The notes beneath the pieces are model-generated. The model saw only the letters and a program-made list of their open reading frames with translations, had not been told where the DNA came from and searched no databases. Shown piece by piece: positions 27,036 to 35,991 of a DNA stretch of 64,000 nucleotides. The stretch's first letter is position 1, and every line of letters starts with the position of its first letter. A program made the position numbers and the translations under genes. Where the stretch lies: the NCBI RefSeq assembly GCF_019711435.1, contig NZ_JAIGNK010000001.1:620001-684000 (forward strand). Reading direction: 5' to 3'. The stretch is from Qipengyuania polymorpha (GTDB taxonomy: Bacteria > Pseudomonadota > Alphaproteobacteria > Sphingomonadales > Sphingomonadaceae).

Positions 27036-28778
27036 ATGGCCGAAGCGGTTGCAGAACAGAAAAAAGAGAAAATATCCGCCACGCGCGCTCTCAGATTGGC
27101 CCTATCGAACCGCAAGACCGGGTTCATGGCCTTGTTCGGTTTCGCCAGCGGACTGCCTTTCTCCCTGTTCCTCGGAACGCTCTATGCATGGCTGAGCGAG
27201 GCCGAAGTCGACCTCGAAACGATGGGTGTGTTTTCGCTTATCGGACTCGCCTACGCGTTCCAGTTTCTCTGGTCGCCGCTGGTCGATCGCCTCGATATTC
27301 CTGGCCTGAGGCGGCTCGGCAAGCGCAAGCAGTGGATTGCACCGATGCAACTGCTGCTGGGTATTATCCTATTGACCATGGCGTTCCTCGAGCCGCGTTC
27401 GCAGCTTGGCTGGTTCAGCCTGCTTGCGGGCATCGGTGCCTTCGCCTCGGCGACGCAGGACATCGTCATCAACGCATGGCGTATCGACGTCGCGGACGAG
27501 GAAGCGACGCTCGATATCCTGTCGACCGTCACGCAGATGGGCTTCCGGCTGGCCGCTCTCGTGGGGGGAGCGCTCGGCCTGATTATCGCTGCTCGTATCG
27601 GCTGGCCCGAGACCTATCTCATCATGGGCGGCATCATGCTGGCCATTGGCATCGCGGGTCTGTTCGCGCCCGACGCTGATGTCGATGCTGCGACCGCGAC
27701 GTCGGAGCATGCAGCCAAGACTGCGGAACTGTACGAGGTCGGCGAAATCGCGCCCAAGCAGCGCAACCTTGCACTCGCCGCTGTCGGCATCCTGTGGGCC
27801 TGGGCAATCGGAACCGTGCTGGTGTTCATGGTCCGCTCGATGACGGCGCTTCCCGAAGACCGCCCCAACCCGACCGAATTCACAGCCACCTACGGGCCGC
27901 TGATCATCATCGCCACGATCGTCATCCCCGCCTTCATCGCGGCTTACCTCGTCAAGCTGAAGAAGGACGGCAAATATGTCATTACCGAAGGCCGTGTGGC
28001 GGGCAAACGTGACGGGCTGATCCTCGACCAGCTTTACCGGGCGCTGGTCCTCCCGCTGGTCGAGTTCGTCGGCCGTATGGGCTGGTCGCTGGTGCTGATC
28101 CTCGCTTTGGTTCTGACTTATCGCATTTGCGACGCCATTTGGGGGGTATTCGCCTACCCGTTCTATCTCGGCGAGCTCAACTACACGAATGACGAGGTGG
28201 CCTTTGCATCCAAGTTCTTCGGCGTGGGCGCGATTGTCGCCGGGCTGGCGCTCGGGGGCTACATGCTTACCGTCATCGGCCGGATGGCGACGCTGACGCT
28301 GGGGGCGTTACTCGCTGCTCTGACCAACCTTCTTTATGCCGATCTCGCCATCGGTGGCGCGACCATGCAGGCAGGGAGCGATTTGATCGGCTTTACCGCG
28401 CTGATCCAGTGGATGGCACCATTCGGTTCCGAAGGGCTGCCACGCCTGACCTTCACGATCATGTTCGAAAACCTTGCCATCGGTATTGCGGGGGCCGCCT
28501 ATATCGCATGGCTCAGCTCGATCGTTTCGAAGGGCTATAGCGCCGTGCAATATGCGCTGCTCGCTTCGCTGACCTTGCTGGTGGCTACGCTTGGCCGTGG
28601 CGCGCTGGGCGAGATGATCGAGAACCAGGGTTATTACGATGTCTTCATCCTGACGACCTTCATCGGTTTCATTGCCGTGGTGCTGTGCATCCTCGAGTGG
28701 ATCCGCGAAAAGACCGCGGGGAGGCGCAGCGGGGTGGTGACGCCCGATGCCACGCATGAGGTGGCGACGGGCGCCTAA
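27036..28778 (+). CDS. ampG: AmpG-family muropeptide permease (MFS)
   Basis: 580 residues with 12 or more membrane segments. The AmpG signature is at the start: LFGFASGLPFSLFLGTLYAWL, then AFQFLWSPLVDRLDIPGL. AmpG carries GlcNAc-anhydromuropeptides from periplasm to cytoplasm for peptidoglycan recycling and, in some species, beta-lactamase induction. It is longer than the 491-residue E. coli protein because of a loop at about residues 200-330. No ampC, ampR or amidase gene is adjacent. Its stop overlaps the convergent folC stop (CTAA). Confidence 0.88.
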   Translation: MAEAVAEQKKEKISATRALRLALSNRKTGFMALFGFASGLPFSLFLGTLYAWLSEAEVDLETMGVFSLIGLAYAFQFLWSPLVDRLDIPGLRRLGKRKQWIAPMQLLLGIILLTMAFLEPRSQLGWFSLLAGIGAFASATQDIVINAWRIDVADEEATLDILSTVTQMGFRLAALVGGALGLIIAARIGWPETYLIMGGIMLAIGIAGLFAPDADVDAATATSEHAAKTAELYEVGEIAPKQRNLALAAVGILWAWAIGTVLVFMVRSMTALPEDRPNPTEFTATYGPLIIIATIVIPAFIAAYLVKLKKDGKYVITEGRVAGKRDGLILDQLYRALVLPLVEFVGRMGWSLVLILALVLTYRICDAIWGVFAYPFYLGELNYTNDEVAFASKFFGVGAIVAGLALGGYMLTVIGRMATLTLGALLAALTNLLYADLAIGGATMQAGSDLIGFTALIQWMAPFGSEGLPRLTFTIMFENLAIGIAGAAYIAWLSSIVSKGYSAVQYALLASLTLLVATLGRGALGEMIENQGYYDVFILTTFIGFIAVVLCILEWIREKTAGRRSGVVTPDATHEVATGA

Positions 28779-30055
28779 ACCGGCAATTCGTCGTTTAGGC
28801 GCAGGACCTCGCCCGCGAGATAGAGCGAGCCTGCGATGAGGATGGGGTAGTCGTCTGCGGGAATCGCGAACAACGCCTCTTCGATATTCGCGGCTCCTCG
28901 CGCATCGCTTCCAAATGCCTCGACAGGATGGGCCTCGTGACCGGGTACCGGTAGCACGGTGAGCGAGCGAATGCGGCCTTCGAGTGGATCCAGCAGGGAA
29001 CGCGGGTCCTTGTTCTCGAGCATGCCGAGAACAAGGTGCAATGGGCCATCGATCGCCTTGGCTATAGCGGCTCCGGCGCTCGGGTTGTGTCCGCCATCGA
29101 GCCAGATGTCCTGCCGCCCGGCCAAAGCGGTAAGCGGTCCGGGCCCGAGCAATTGCATCCTTGCCGGCCAGAACGCCGAACCGATGCCTCTCTTGATCGC
29201 ATCGCCGCTGACAGGGATCCTGTCCTGGAGCCGCAGCATCCCGTTGGCGAGAGCCGCATTGCGGTGCTGGTGCGGACCACGGATGCCGGGTTCGGGATAG
29301 TGGTAATCGTCGATGTAAATGTTGCCGTTCTCGAAGGAATGGACCTCGTGCAACGGCGCGCCTTCGCGCTCGGCAATCGCTTTGATCACCTGTTGTGCCT
29401 GTGGCGCGTTGTTGCCGCGCACCGTGACCAACGGCACGCCCTGCTTCGCAATCCCCGCCTTCTCGAACGCGATGCGGGCCAGCGGTTCGGTCGGCACGCC
29501 TTCCTCCGGCGCTAAGAGAAACCGTTCGTGGTCAATGCCCAGCGCCGCGATGCCGCAGGCTGCCAGCACTTCCGGTTCGAGCACATTGGTGGCATCGAAG
29601 CGTCCACCGAGGCCGACCTCAACCACGCAGGCATCGGCGGGGACACGGGCGAATTCGGCAAAGGCGGCGGCGATGGTGACTTCGAAGAAACTCGGGCCCA
29701 AGTCCTCGCCCGCATCTAAAACCTCGGCCAGCAATTCAGCGAGACGTTCGTCGGAAATGAGCTCGCCCGCCACGCGGATACGCTCGTTGTAGCGCACGAG
29801 GTGGGGGCTGGTGGTGACGTGTACCTTGTAGCCATCCGCTTCCAGCATCGCGCGCAGGAAGGCGCAGGTCGAGCCCTTGCCGTTGGTCCCGGCAACATGG
29901 AAGGTCGGCGGCAGCTTGCGATGCGGATTGCCGAGGCGTTCCAGCAGGGCAAGGATGGTCTCCAGTCCCAGCCGCCCGTCGGGCACACTGAGTTTGGCCA
30001 GCCGGTCGAGCTGAGCCTGCACGGCAGTATTATCCGAGCGGGCGAAGTCTTTCAT
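28775..30055 (-). CDS. folC: Bifunctional dihydrofolate/folylpolyglutamate synthase
   Basis: 426 residues, Mur-ligase fold. The P-loop is HVAGTNGKGSTCAFL, followed by TSPHLVRYNERIRV, the FEVTIAAAF segment and LDGGHNPSAGAA. The enzyme adds glutamate to dihydropteroate and extends folate tails. I chose MKDFARSDNT at 30055; the frame stays open upstream only because it reads through a repeat element. It lies downstream of accD in the leftward trpB-trpA-accD-folC series, a conserved alphaproteobacterial order. Confidence 0.95.
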   Translation of the reverse strand: MKDFARSDNTAVQAQLDRLAKLSVPDGRLGLETILALLERLGNPHRKLPPTFHVAGTNGKGSTCAFLRAMLEADGYKVHVTTSPHLVRYNERIRVAGELISDERLAELLAEVLDAGEDLGPSFFEVTIAAAFAEFARVPADACVVEVGLGGRFDATNVLEPEVLAACGIAALGIDHERFLLAPEEGVPTEPLARIAFEKAGIAKQGVPLVTVRGNNAPQAQQVIKAIAEREGAPLHEVHSFENGNIYIDDYHYPEPGIRGPHQHRNAALANGMLRLQDRIPVSGDAIKRGIGSAFWPARMQLLGPGPLTALAGRQDIWLDGGHNPSAGAAIAKAIDGPLHLVLGMLENKDPRSLLDPLEGRIRSLTVLPVPGHEAHPVEAFGSDARGAANIEEALFAIPADDYPILIAGSLYLAGEVLRLNDELPV

Positions 30056-30063
30056 TTGAGGAG

Positions 30064-30178
30064 CCTCCCCCGCTGGGGGAGGTGGCAGCGCGAAGCGCTG
30101 ACGGATGGGGCGAGGAGAGCGCTGGTCCAGCCCCCTCCGAGCCGCCTTTTGGCGGCCCACCTCCCCCAAAGGGGGAGA
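30064..30178. repeat. MITE/REP-like dispersed repeat between accD and folC
   Basis: About 115 bases with inverted ends. Left and right tips both read CTCCCCC-N3-GGGGGAG followed by GTGG, in opposite orientation, and each tip is itself a palindrome. Inside are two more hairpins, AGCGC-GAA-GCGCT and GCCGCC-TTTT-GGCGGC. From general knowledge, similar GGGGGAGGTGG elements recur in intergenic regions of sphingomonads and Caulobacterales. Only one copy is in this window. Confidence 0.75.
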
Positions 30179-30190
30179 CACTGCTCCACC

Positions 30191-31039
30191 TTACGCAGCT
30201 TCGGCAGGCGCGAGATAGTCGATGATGGTCGCCAGCGTGTCGCGCAAATCGTGGCGATGCACCACCATGTCGACCATGCCGTGCTTGTGCAGGTACTCGG
30301 CGCGCTGGAAGCCGTCGGGCAGCTGCTCGCGGATGGTGTCTTGGATCACGCGCTGGCCAGCAAAGCCGATGAGCGCGCCCGGCTCTGCGATATGGACATC
30401 GCCCAGCATGGCATAGCTTGCGGTGACGCCGCCCGTGGTCGGGTCGGTCAGCACGACGATATAGGGCAGGCCGGCCTCTTTCAGGCGGCGCGTCATCACG
30501 GTCGCCTTGGGCATCTGCATCAGGCTGAGGATGCCTTCCTGCATGCGTGCACCGCCTGCTGCGGTCACGACGATATAGGGCGCACGCAGCGTAAGCGCGC
30601 GCTCGGCGCCCTGGCAGAAGGCGGTACCCACCGCCATGCCCATGCTGCCGCCCATGAAGGTGAAATCCTGTACGCCGACGACGGCGGGCTTGCCCTCGAT
30701 CGCGCCTTCACCGACGAGGAAAGCATCCTTGTGCGGGCTCTTGGCGCGCGCCTGCTTGAGGCGGTCGGTGTATTTCTTCGAATCGCGGAACTTGAGCGGG
30801 TCTTCGCTGACTTCGGGCACCGGCAGGGTGCGGAAGCCCTCGTCGAGCAGCAGCGCGAGCCGCTTGTCAGCACCGATACGGCCATGGTGGTCGCAGCGGG
30901 GGCAGACGTCCTTGTTCTCGGCATATTCCTGCCCGAAGACCATTTGCTGGCAGCCGGGGCACTTGACCCACAGATCCTTGTCGGTGGTGCGCTTGGGCAG
31001 CCAGCTGATATTGTTACGGACGCGTGTAAACCAGTTCAT
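30191..31039 (-). CDS. accD: Acetyl-CoA carboxylase carboxyltransferase subunit beta
   Basis: 282 residues. The N-terminal zinc ribbon is [20 protein letters not shown] plus PRC. The crotonase-like carboxyltransferase core follows, with [27 protein letters not shown] and [16 protein letters not shown]. Together with AccA it transfers CO2 from carboxybiotin to acetyl-CoA, the first step of fatty-acid synthesis. Its start overlaps the trpA stop by four bases. Confidence 0.97.
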   Translation of the reverse strand: MNWFTRVRNNISWLPKRTTDKDLWVKCPGCQQMVFGQEYAENKDVCPRCDHHGRIGADKRLALLLDEGFRTLPVPEVSEDPLKFRDSKKYTDRLKQARAKSPHKDAFLVGEGAIEGKPAVVGVQDFTFMGGSMGMAVGTAFCQGAERALTLRAPYIVVTAAGGARMQEGILSLMQMPKATVMTRRLKEAGLPYIVVLTDPTTGGVTASYAMLGDVHIAEPGALIGFAGQRVIQDTIREQLPDGFQRAEYLHKHGMVDMVVHRHDLRDTLATIIDYLAPAEAA

Positions 31040-31842
31040 GCCATGTCTTCTTTCCGGGGGCCCTTTGCCGCCGAATGCACCGCCTTGGCAAGACTTGCAG
31101 TCAATTTGCGCAGTTTTTCCGGAGCGTCAGAGCCGTGTTCGCCGACAAGTTCGACGAGCGCGGAGCCTACGACCACACCGTCCGCGACCTTGGCAATCGC
31201 ACCCGCCTGCTCGGGCGTACGCACGCCGAAGCCGACCGCAATGGGCAGGTCGGTGGCGGCTTTCAGCTTTGCGACCGCGTCTTCGATAGAGGTCTGTGCG
31301 GCCTGCTGCTTGCCGGTGATACCCGCCACCGAGACATAATAGAGAAACCCGTCCGACCCTTCGAGCACCTGCGGCAGGCGCTTCGCATCGGTGGTCGGCG
31401 TCGCGAGGCGGATGGGCGCGATGCCCGCTGCGCGCAGGTCGGGGCCGAGCGCATCGTCTTCCTCGGGCGGAATGTCGACGCAGATCACGCCGTCGACTCC
31501 CGCTTCCTTCGCAGCCGAGGCAAACCATTCCGGCCCGTGCCGGATCATCGGGTTGGCATAGCCCATCAGCACCAGCGGCACGTTCGGGTGGCGCTCGCGA
31601 AACTTGCGCGCGATGCGCAGCACATCGGCAGTCGTCGTCCCCGCACCTAGCGAGCGCAGGTTCGCATTCTGGATGGCGGGACCGTCGGCCATGGGATCGG
31701 TGAAGGGCATCCCCAGCTCGATCACATCCGCGCCGCCCTCGACCAGCGCGTCGAGATTGGCGGCAGTGTCGCCATCGCCTGCGGTGATGAAGCAGACGAG
31801 CGCGGGGTGGGGCTTGGAAAAGGCGTTGGAGAGTCGGGTCAT
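31036..31842 (-). CDS. trpA: Tryptophan synthase alpha subunit
   Basis: 268 residues. Catalytic Glu42 in [11 protein letters not shown] and Asp in PMADGPAIQ are present, along with the phosphate-binding [10 protein letters not shown] and VVGSALVEL segments. TrpA splits indole-3-glycerol phosphate and passes indole through a tunnel to TrpB. The gene overlaps both accD and the small membrane gene upstream. A 5' copy of it lies nearby at about 32173-32326. Confidence 0.97.
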   Translation of the reverse strand: MTRLSNAFSKPHPALVCFITAGDGDTAANLDALVEGGADVIELGMPFTDPMADGPAIQNANLRSLGAGTTTADVLRIARKFRERHPNVPLVLMGYANPMIRHGPEWFASAAKEAGVDGVICVDIPPEEDDALGPDLRAAGIAPIRLATPTTDAKRLPQVLEGSDGFLYYVSVAGITGKQQAAQTSIEDAVAKLKAATDLPIAVGFGVRTPEQAGAIAKVADGVVVGSALVELVGEHGSDAPEKLRKLTASLAKAVHSAAKGPRKEDMA

Positions 31843-32111
31843 CCTTGGACTTCCTCACGACGGAGAATTCTCAGCGCAACGACGGCAATAACTGGAGGAA
31901 TAGCCATGATCAAAAAATAGAATGTCCAATCTGGGCGGGGCCAGCCGTTTTCGGATATGCAGGTAAAGGAGTTTTGGCCGAAGTCCGCGGTGCAAGTCAG
32001 CTGGCCAGTGTAGTGGTATTCATAGATATTGTAGCTCAAAACTCCTGTCCAAATTAATGCCCAGATACCGGAAAGCACGAAGATCCGTGTTTTCGCTAGT
32101 GGTCCCTTCAC
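31839..32111 (-). CDS. Small two-helix membrane protein at the trp junction (copy Y)
   Basis: 90 residues from a GTG that overlaps a relic of the trpB stop (GATGTGA context). Two hydrophobic segments are visible: FVLSGIWALIWTGVLSYNIY and FYFLIMAIPPVIAVVALRIL. Between them is a short outside loop with two cysteines (LTCTAD and FTCISE). It ends with an ATGA overlap into trpA. No family is recognised. The translational coupling suggests it is expressed with the trp genes, but I see no evidence for a role in tryptophan synthesis. Confidence 0.65.
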   Translation of the reverse strand: MKGPLAKTRIFVLSGIWALIWTGVLSYNIYEYHYTGQLTCTADFGQNSFTCISENGWPRPDWTFYFLIMAIPPVIAVVALRILRREEVQG

Positions 32112-32326
32112 ATCTCCACTCCCAGCCGCTCGGCGAATTGGCCCTCTGAAAGGCAAGGCACCGTGCTGCCAGCCATGGGATCGGTGAAGGGCATGCCCAG
32201 TTCGATCACATCCGCGCCGCCCTCGACTAGTGCATCTAGATTGGCTGCCGTGTCGCCATCGCCTGCGGTAACGAGGCAGACAAGCGCGGGGTGGGGTTTG
32301 GAGAAGGCGTTGGAGAGGCGGGTCAT
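32108..32326 (-). pseudogene. Chimeric relic: 5' end of trpA joined to 3' end of trpB
   Basis: An open frame of 72 codons. Its first 52 residues match TrpA residues 1-52 with two differences (FI to LV at 18-19). After a short unrelated stretch it ends in ERLGVEM, the exact C-terminus of TrpB, with 29 identical bases at 32108-32136. About 15 bases differ from trpA in the roughly 156-base copy, mostly silent. It lacks the TIM barrel and cannot be an active synthase. Confidence 0.85.
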
Positions 32327-32517
32327 GCTTTCTTCCACGGCTGCCAAACTACGAGGGTAATTGCCACACTAATGCTTGCGAAACGGATCCAGAAGTCGAG
32401 CCTTGTGTCGGTGATTGGGTGATCAAAGATCATTGGTAATAACGCATGCCCGATTGCAGTAGCGATTGCGGCCAGAAAGACACCGAAAGCGAGAGCTCCG
32501 AGAAAGGGTAATTTCAC
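32323..32517 (-). CDS. Small membrane protein at the trp junction (copy X)
   Basis: 64 residues from GTG 32517, overlapping the trpB stop, ending in an ATGA overlap with the trpA' relic. Two hydrophobic stretches ([20 protein letters not shown] and [16 protein letters not shown]) suggest a two-helix inner-membrane protein. It occupies the same slot as copy Y relative to trpB and trpA but I see no sequence similarity apart from the first residues. The function is unknown. Confidence 0.6.
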   Translation of the reverse strand: MKLPFLGALAFGVFLAAIATAIGHALLPMIFDHPITDTRLDFWIRFASISVAITLVVWQPWKKA

Positions 32518-33728
32518 ATCTCCACTCCCAGCCGCTCGGCGACGGTGAAGATGTCCTTGTCCCCGCGTCCGCACAGGTTCGCGAGGATCACGCTGTCCTT
32601 CGGCATCTCCTTTGCGCGCTTCGCCACGGCTGCGATCGCGTGGCTCGGCTCAAGCGCAGGGATAATGCCCTCGGTGCGGCAGAGGAGCTGGAAGGCCTCC
32701 AGTGCCTCCTCGTCTGTGATTGCGGTGTATTCGACGCGGCCCGTGTCTTTCAGCCAGGCGTGCTCGGGACCGATGCCGGGATAGTCCAGACCTGCACTGA
32801 TCGAGTGGCCTTCGGTGATCTGGCCGTCCTCGTCCTGCAGCAGATAGGTCTTGTTGCCGTGCAGCACGCCGGGAAATCCGCCGAGCAGGGATGCTGCGTG
32901 TTCGTCGCCATCGAGGCCGTGGCCTGCCGCCTCGACACCAAGCATCTTCACGTCCGGGTCGTCGAGGAAGGGGTGGAACAGGCCAAGCGCGTTCGAGCCG
33001 CCGCCGATAGCTGCCACCAGCAGATCGGGCAGGCGGCCGATGCGGTCCTGCATCTGCGCGCGCGCTTCCTTGCCGATCACGCTTTGGAAGTCGCGGACGA
33101 GCTCGGGATAGGGATGCGGACCGGCGGCGGTGCCGATGATGTAGAAGGTGTCGTGGACATTCGCGACCCAGTCGCGCAGCCCCTCGTTCATAGCGTCCTT
33201 CAGCGTACCGCGTCCGCTGGTGACCGGCACGACTTCCGCGCCCAGCAGCTTCATGCGGAAGACGTTGGGTGATTGCCGCCGCACGTCCTCTGCGCCCATG
33301 TAGATGACGCAGGGCAGGCCGAAGCGCGCACAGACGGTGGCGGTGGCGACGCCGTGCTGGCCCGCACCGGTTTCCGCGATGATGCGCGTCTTGCCCATGC
33401 GCATGGCGAGCAGGATCTGCCCGATGCAATTGTTGATCTTGTGTGCGCCCGTGTGGTTCAATTCGTCGCGCTTGAACCAGACCTGCGCGCCGCCGAGCGC
33501 CTCGGTCAGCCGCTCTGCGAAATAGAGCGGGGAGGGGCGGCCCACATAATGTTCGAGCAGGTCGTCGAATTCAGCGTGGAATGCGGGATCCGCCTGCGCC
33601 GCGCGGTATTCGCGCTCGAGGTCGAGGACCAGCGGCATCAGCGTTTCGGCAACATAGCGCCCGCCGTAATCGCCGAAGTGTCCGCGCTCGTCAGGCTGGT
33701 TCTTGTAGGTGTTCGGATTGCTCGCCAT
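32514..33728 (-). CDS. trpB: Tryptophan synthase beta subunit
   Basis: 404 residues. The pyridoxal-phosphate lysine is in HTGAHKINN, the phosphate cradle is GGGSNALG and the communication-helix region is RDELNHTGA. TrpB condenses indole with serine to give tryptophan. The start [16 protein letters not shown] at 33728 matches the usual TrpB N-terminus; a longer frame upstream is antisense to the chorismate mutase leader. Divergent from chorismate mutase, it heads the leftward trp-accD-folC unit. No trpF is visible in the window. Confidence 0.97.
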   Translation of the reverse strand: MASNPNTYKNQPDERGHFGDYGGRYVAETLMPLVLDLEREYRAAQADPAFHAEFDDLLEHYVGRPSPLYFAERLTEALGGAQVWFKRDELNHTGAHKINNCIGQILLAMRMGKTRIIAETGAGQHGVATATVCARFGLPCVIYMGAEDVRRQSPNVFRMKLLGAEVVPVTSGRGTLKDAMNEGLRDWVANVHDTFYIIGTAAGPHPYPELVRDFQSVIGKEARAQMQDRIGRLPDLLVAAIGGGSNALGLFHPFLDDPDVKMLGVEAAGHGLDGDEHAASLLGGFPGVLHGNKTYLLQDEDGQITEGHSISAGLDYPGIGPEHAWLKDTGRVEYTAITDEEALEAFQLLCRTEGIIPALEPSHAIAAVAKRAKEMPKDSVILANLCGRGDKDIFTVAERLGVEM

Positions 33729-33819
33729 GGCCCTCCCATGCCGAGGGATTGCGGACAAGTCGAGAGTGGCTTTGGTTTGTCCTCGACAAGCGGCATTCAA
33801 CGCGCCATTCGCCGCTGCC

Positions 33820-34131
33820 ATGAAGGACGATTTCAAGCTGCCCGAAGAGTGCGAAACCATGCGCGAGGTGCGCCTTGGCGTGGACGCGACCGACCGCGAA
33901 TTGATGGAACTGCTCGACCGCCGCTTCGGCTACATGCGCGCAGCCGCCCGTATCAAGACCGACCGCAATGTGGTGCGGGACGAAGCGCGAAAAGCCGAGG
34001 TCATCGACAATGCGGTGACAGATGCCAGAAAGCGCGACCTTCCGCATGAGAAAATCGCGCAAATCTGGGACCTTCTGGTCGAAACCTCGATAGCTTACGA
34101 GCTTGAGGAGTGGGACAGCATCCGCGCCTGA
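33820..34131 (+). CDS. Chorismate mutase, AroQ type
   Basis: 103 residues, all-helical. [20 protein letters not shown] and the downstream [19 protein letters not shown] stretch place the conserved Arg, Lys and Glu residues of the AroQ-alpha/CM_2 family. It converts chorismate to prephenate for phenylalanine and tyrosine, and faces trpB across a 91-base divergent region, so both branches of aromatic synthesis start here. It ends next to a hairpin (34128-34151) shared with the convergent small gene. Confidence 0.9.
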   Translation: MKDDFKLPEECETMREVRLGVDATDRELMELLDRRFGYMRAAARIKTDRNVVRDEARKAEVIDNAVTDARKRDLPHEKIAQIWDLLVETSIAYELEEWDSIRA

Positions 34132-34147
34132 GCGCGAAATCGCGGGC

Positions 34148-34375
34148 TCAGTTCCCGTTGTTGAAGTCGACCCATTCCTCGCGCGTCATGCAGACCTTTT
34201 CCTTGCGTCGGCTGGAAATGTCGGTGCGGATGCGGCGGCAGATTTTCTCTTCCTTGGCCGGTGCTGCCTCGGGCTGCGCTTCAGCCTTCTTGTCGCTTTC
34301 CTTATCCTGCGGCTCGGTCGCGAGGGCCGGAACGGCGAGGGCGGCAAGGGCAAGGGCGGGCAGGGCAAAACGCAT
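34148..34375 (-). CDS. Small exported hypothetical protein
   Basis: 75 residues. MRFALPALALAALAVPALA is a Sec signal peptide with an ALA cleavage site. The mature part is a Lys/Glu/Ala linker followed by a compact C-terminus with two cysteines (EKICRRIRTD and EKVCMTREEW), probably a disulfide. Related short exported proteins ending in a C-x-TREEW-type motif are common in sphingomonads and uncharacterised. The convergent hairpin with the chorismate mutase gene overlaps both stops. Confidence 0.75.
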   Translation of the reverse strand: MRFALPALALAALAVPALATEPQDKESDKKAEAQPEAAPAKEEKICRRIRTDISSRRKEKVCMTREEWVDFNNGN

Positions 34376-34452
34376 GGAAATTCCTCGGGTTTTTCGGGAG
34401 AATTCGTGGCCCGCCCTGCTAGGCGCGGGGGGATGAACGGTCGATGAGTATT

Positions 34453-35181
34453 CTACGAACGACCCTTGGGGCTCCGCTGAAGCGATGACAGCACCCCGCG
34501 CAGCGTGCGAACTTCGAGGTGATTCCAGCCCGGCTTGGTGAGCACACCGCGCAAGGTCCGGCGGGTGGCATCAGCGCGCGGCTCGGGCAGGAAATAGCCC
34601 TTCGGCTCAAGCATACCTTCGAGGTGATTGATGAGGCCCTCGAGTTCTTCCTGAGGGGCAGGCGGAAGCAGCTCTTCCTGCGTCGGCTGCACGAGGCTCT
34701 CGTGCTTCGACCACTCATAGGCGCACAGGATGACCGCTTGCGCGAGGTTCAACGAGCCGAATTCGGGATTGATGGGCACGGTCAGGATGGCGCGGGCGAG
34801 CGCGACGTCCTCAGTCTCCAGTCCCGAGCGTTCGGGGCCAAAAAGAATAGCGCTGCGCCCTTCCGCCCTGGCCATTTCCGCGCTGGCCTGCTCGGGCGTG
34901 ACGACCGGTTTGGTCACGCCGCGCTTGCGCACCGTGGTGGCGTAGACATGGGCGCAATCGGCGACCGCCTCTGCGGTGCTGTCGAAGACCTGCGCTTTTT
35001 CCAAGACGATGTCCGCCCCTGCAGCGGCGGGACCCGCATCGGGATTGGGCCAGCCATCGCGCGGAGTGACCATGCGCAGTTCGACCAGCCCGAAATTGAG
35101 CATGGCGCGCGCGGCCTTGCCGATATTCTCGCCCAGTTGCGGCCGGACGAGGACGATGACGGGTTTGCGGCTGTCAGCCAC
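34453..35181 (-). CDS. trmJ: TrmJ-like tRNA/rRNA 2'-O-methyltransferase (SPOUT)
   Basis: 242 residues from GTG 35181. The SPOUT knot motifs are readable: [20 protein letters not shown] near the start, [19 protein letters not shown] and [22 protein letters not shown]. This is the TrmH group-1/TrmJ (LasT) family, which methylates position 32 of tRNAs. The start overlaps the nrdR stop by eight bases; a longer frame upstream is only a shadow of nrdR. Assignment to TrmJ rather than another SPOUT enzyme is by motif resemblance. Confidence 0.88.
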   Translation of the reverse strand: MADSRKPVIVLVRPQLGENIGKAARAMLNFGLVELRMVTPRDGWPNPDAGPAAAGADIVLEKAQVFDSTAEAVADCAHVYATTVRKRGVTKPVVTPEQASAEMARAEGRSAILFGPERSGLETEDVALARAILTVPINPEFGSLNLAQAVILCAYEWSKHESLVQPTQEELLPPAPQEELEGLINHLEGMLEPKGYFLPEPRADATRRTLRGVLTKPGWNHLEVRTLRGVLSSLQRSPKGRS

Positions 35182-35641
35182 GCTCGGCCGCCGCTTCCTG
35201 AACCGTGCTGGCAAACTCCTCGAAATCGCGCGCTTCGCTGAAGTCGCGGTAGACCGAGGCGAAGCGGATGTAGGCGACGCTGTCCAGTTGGCGCAGGCCA
35301 TCCATGACCAGTTCGCCGATGCGCTGCGAGGGGATCTCCGCCTCGCCTGCGGTTTCGACCTGGCGCTGGATGCCGCTGACGAGCTGGTCGATTTGCTCCT
35401 GCGCGACATCGCGCTTGCGGCAGGCGAGCGAGATCGATTGTTCGAGCTTGCTGCGGTCGAAGGGCTGGCGGCGATCGCCAGACTTGACGACCGTCACTTC
35501 ACGCAATTGCACGCGTTCGAACGTGGTGAAGCGCGCCCCGCATTTGGAGCATTGGCGACGGCGGCGGATGGAGGTGGAATCCTCGGTCGGCCGGGAATCC
35601 TTCACCTGGCTGTCGTCATGGGCGCAAAAAGGGCAGCGCAT
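35174..35641 (-). CDS. nrdR: Transcriptional repressor NrdR
   Basis: 155 residues. An N-terminal zinc ribbon ([10 protein letters not shown], then [20 protein letters not shown]) precedes an ATP-cone ([20 protein letters not shown]). NrdR senses ATP/dATP and represses ribonucleotide reductase genes through paired NrdR boxes. The order glyA-(small gene)-nrdR-trmJ matches a frequent alphaproteobacterial neighbourhood. Confidence 0.96.
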   Translation of the reverse strand: MRCPFCAHDDSQVKDSRPTEDSTSIRRRRQCSKCGARFTTFERVQLREVTVVKSGDRRQPFDRSKLEQSISLACRKRDVAQEQIDQLVSGIQRQVETAGEAEIPSQRIGELVMDGLRQLDSVAYIRFASVYRDFSEARDFEEFASTVQEAAAERG

Positions 35642-35671
35642 TTTCTATCCGTAATGTGTCGGGTGCGAGGA

Positions 35672-35980
35672 TCAGGGGCGTATGCGCTTGTAGAGCATGA
35701 AGCCGGCCCCGGCGACGAGGCCCACCGGCCAGGTGATGACGGGGAGTATAGCTGCGCCCACCACGCCGACTGCGGCGCCGGTCAGGACCGGCTTGGTCGA
35801 CGGGTGATCGAGACCACCCTTGGCCATTTCCTTGATCTCGGCAGTCGCATCGCCGATCAGATCGTGGTCCTGGAAGGCATTGCGGCTCCCGCGGGTATCC
35901 TGCTCTTCGGAGCCTAGGCGCTCGTCCCGCTTCGAGGAGCCGTAGCGGTCGTTGTCGCGGTCGTCAGGGATATTGGCCAT
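35672..35980 (-). CDS. Small membrane protein between glyA and nrdR
   Basis: 102 residues. The N-terminal half is hydrophilic and charged (MANIPDDRDNDRYGSSKRDE). The C-terminal half is Gly/Val-rich with one long or two short membrane spans (VLTGAAVGVVGAAILPVITW and PVGLVAGAGFMLYKRIRP). No domain is recognised. It lies 12 bases after glyA, on the same strand, so it is probably co-transcribed. The start was chosen at the ATG that follows AAGGAAATCCCG. Confidence 0.7.
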   Translation of the reverse strand: MANIPDDRDNDRYGSSKRDERLGSEEQDTRGSRNAFQDHDLIGDATAEIKEMAKGGLDHPSTKPVLTGAAVGVVGAAILPVITWPVGLVAGAGFMLYKRIRP

Positions 35981-35991
35981 CGGGATTTCCT

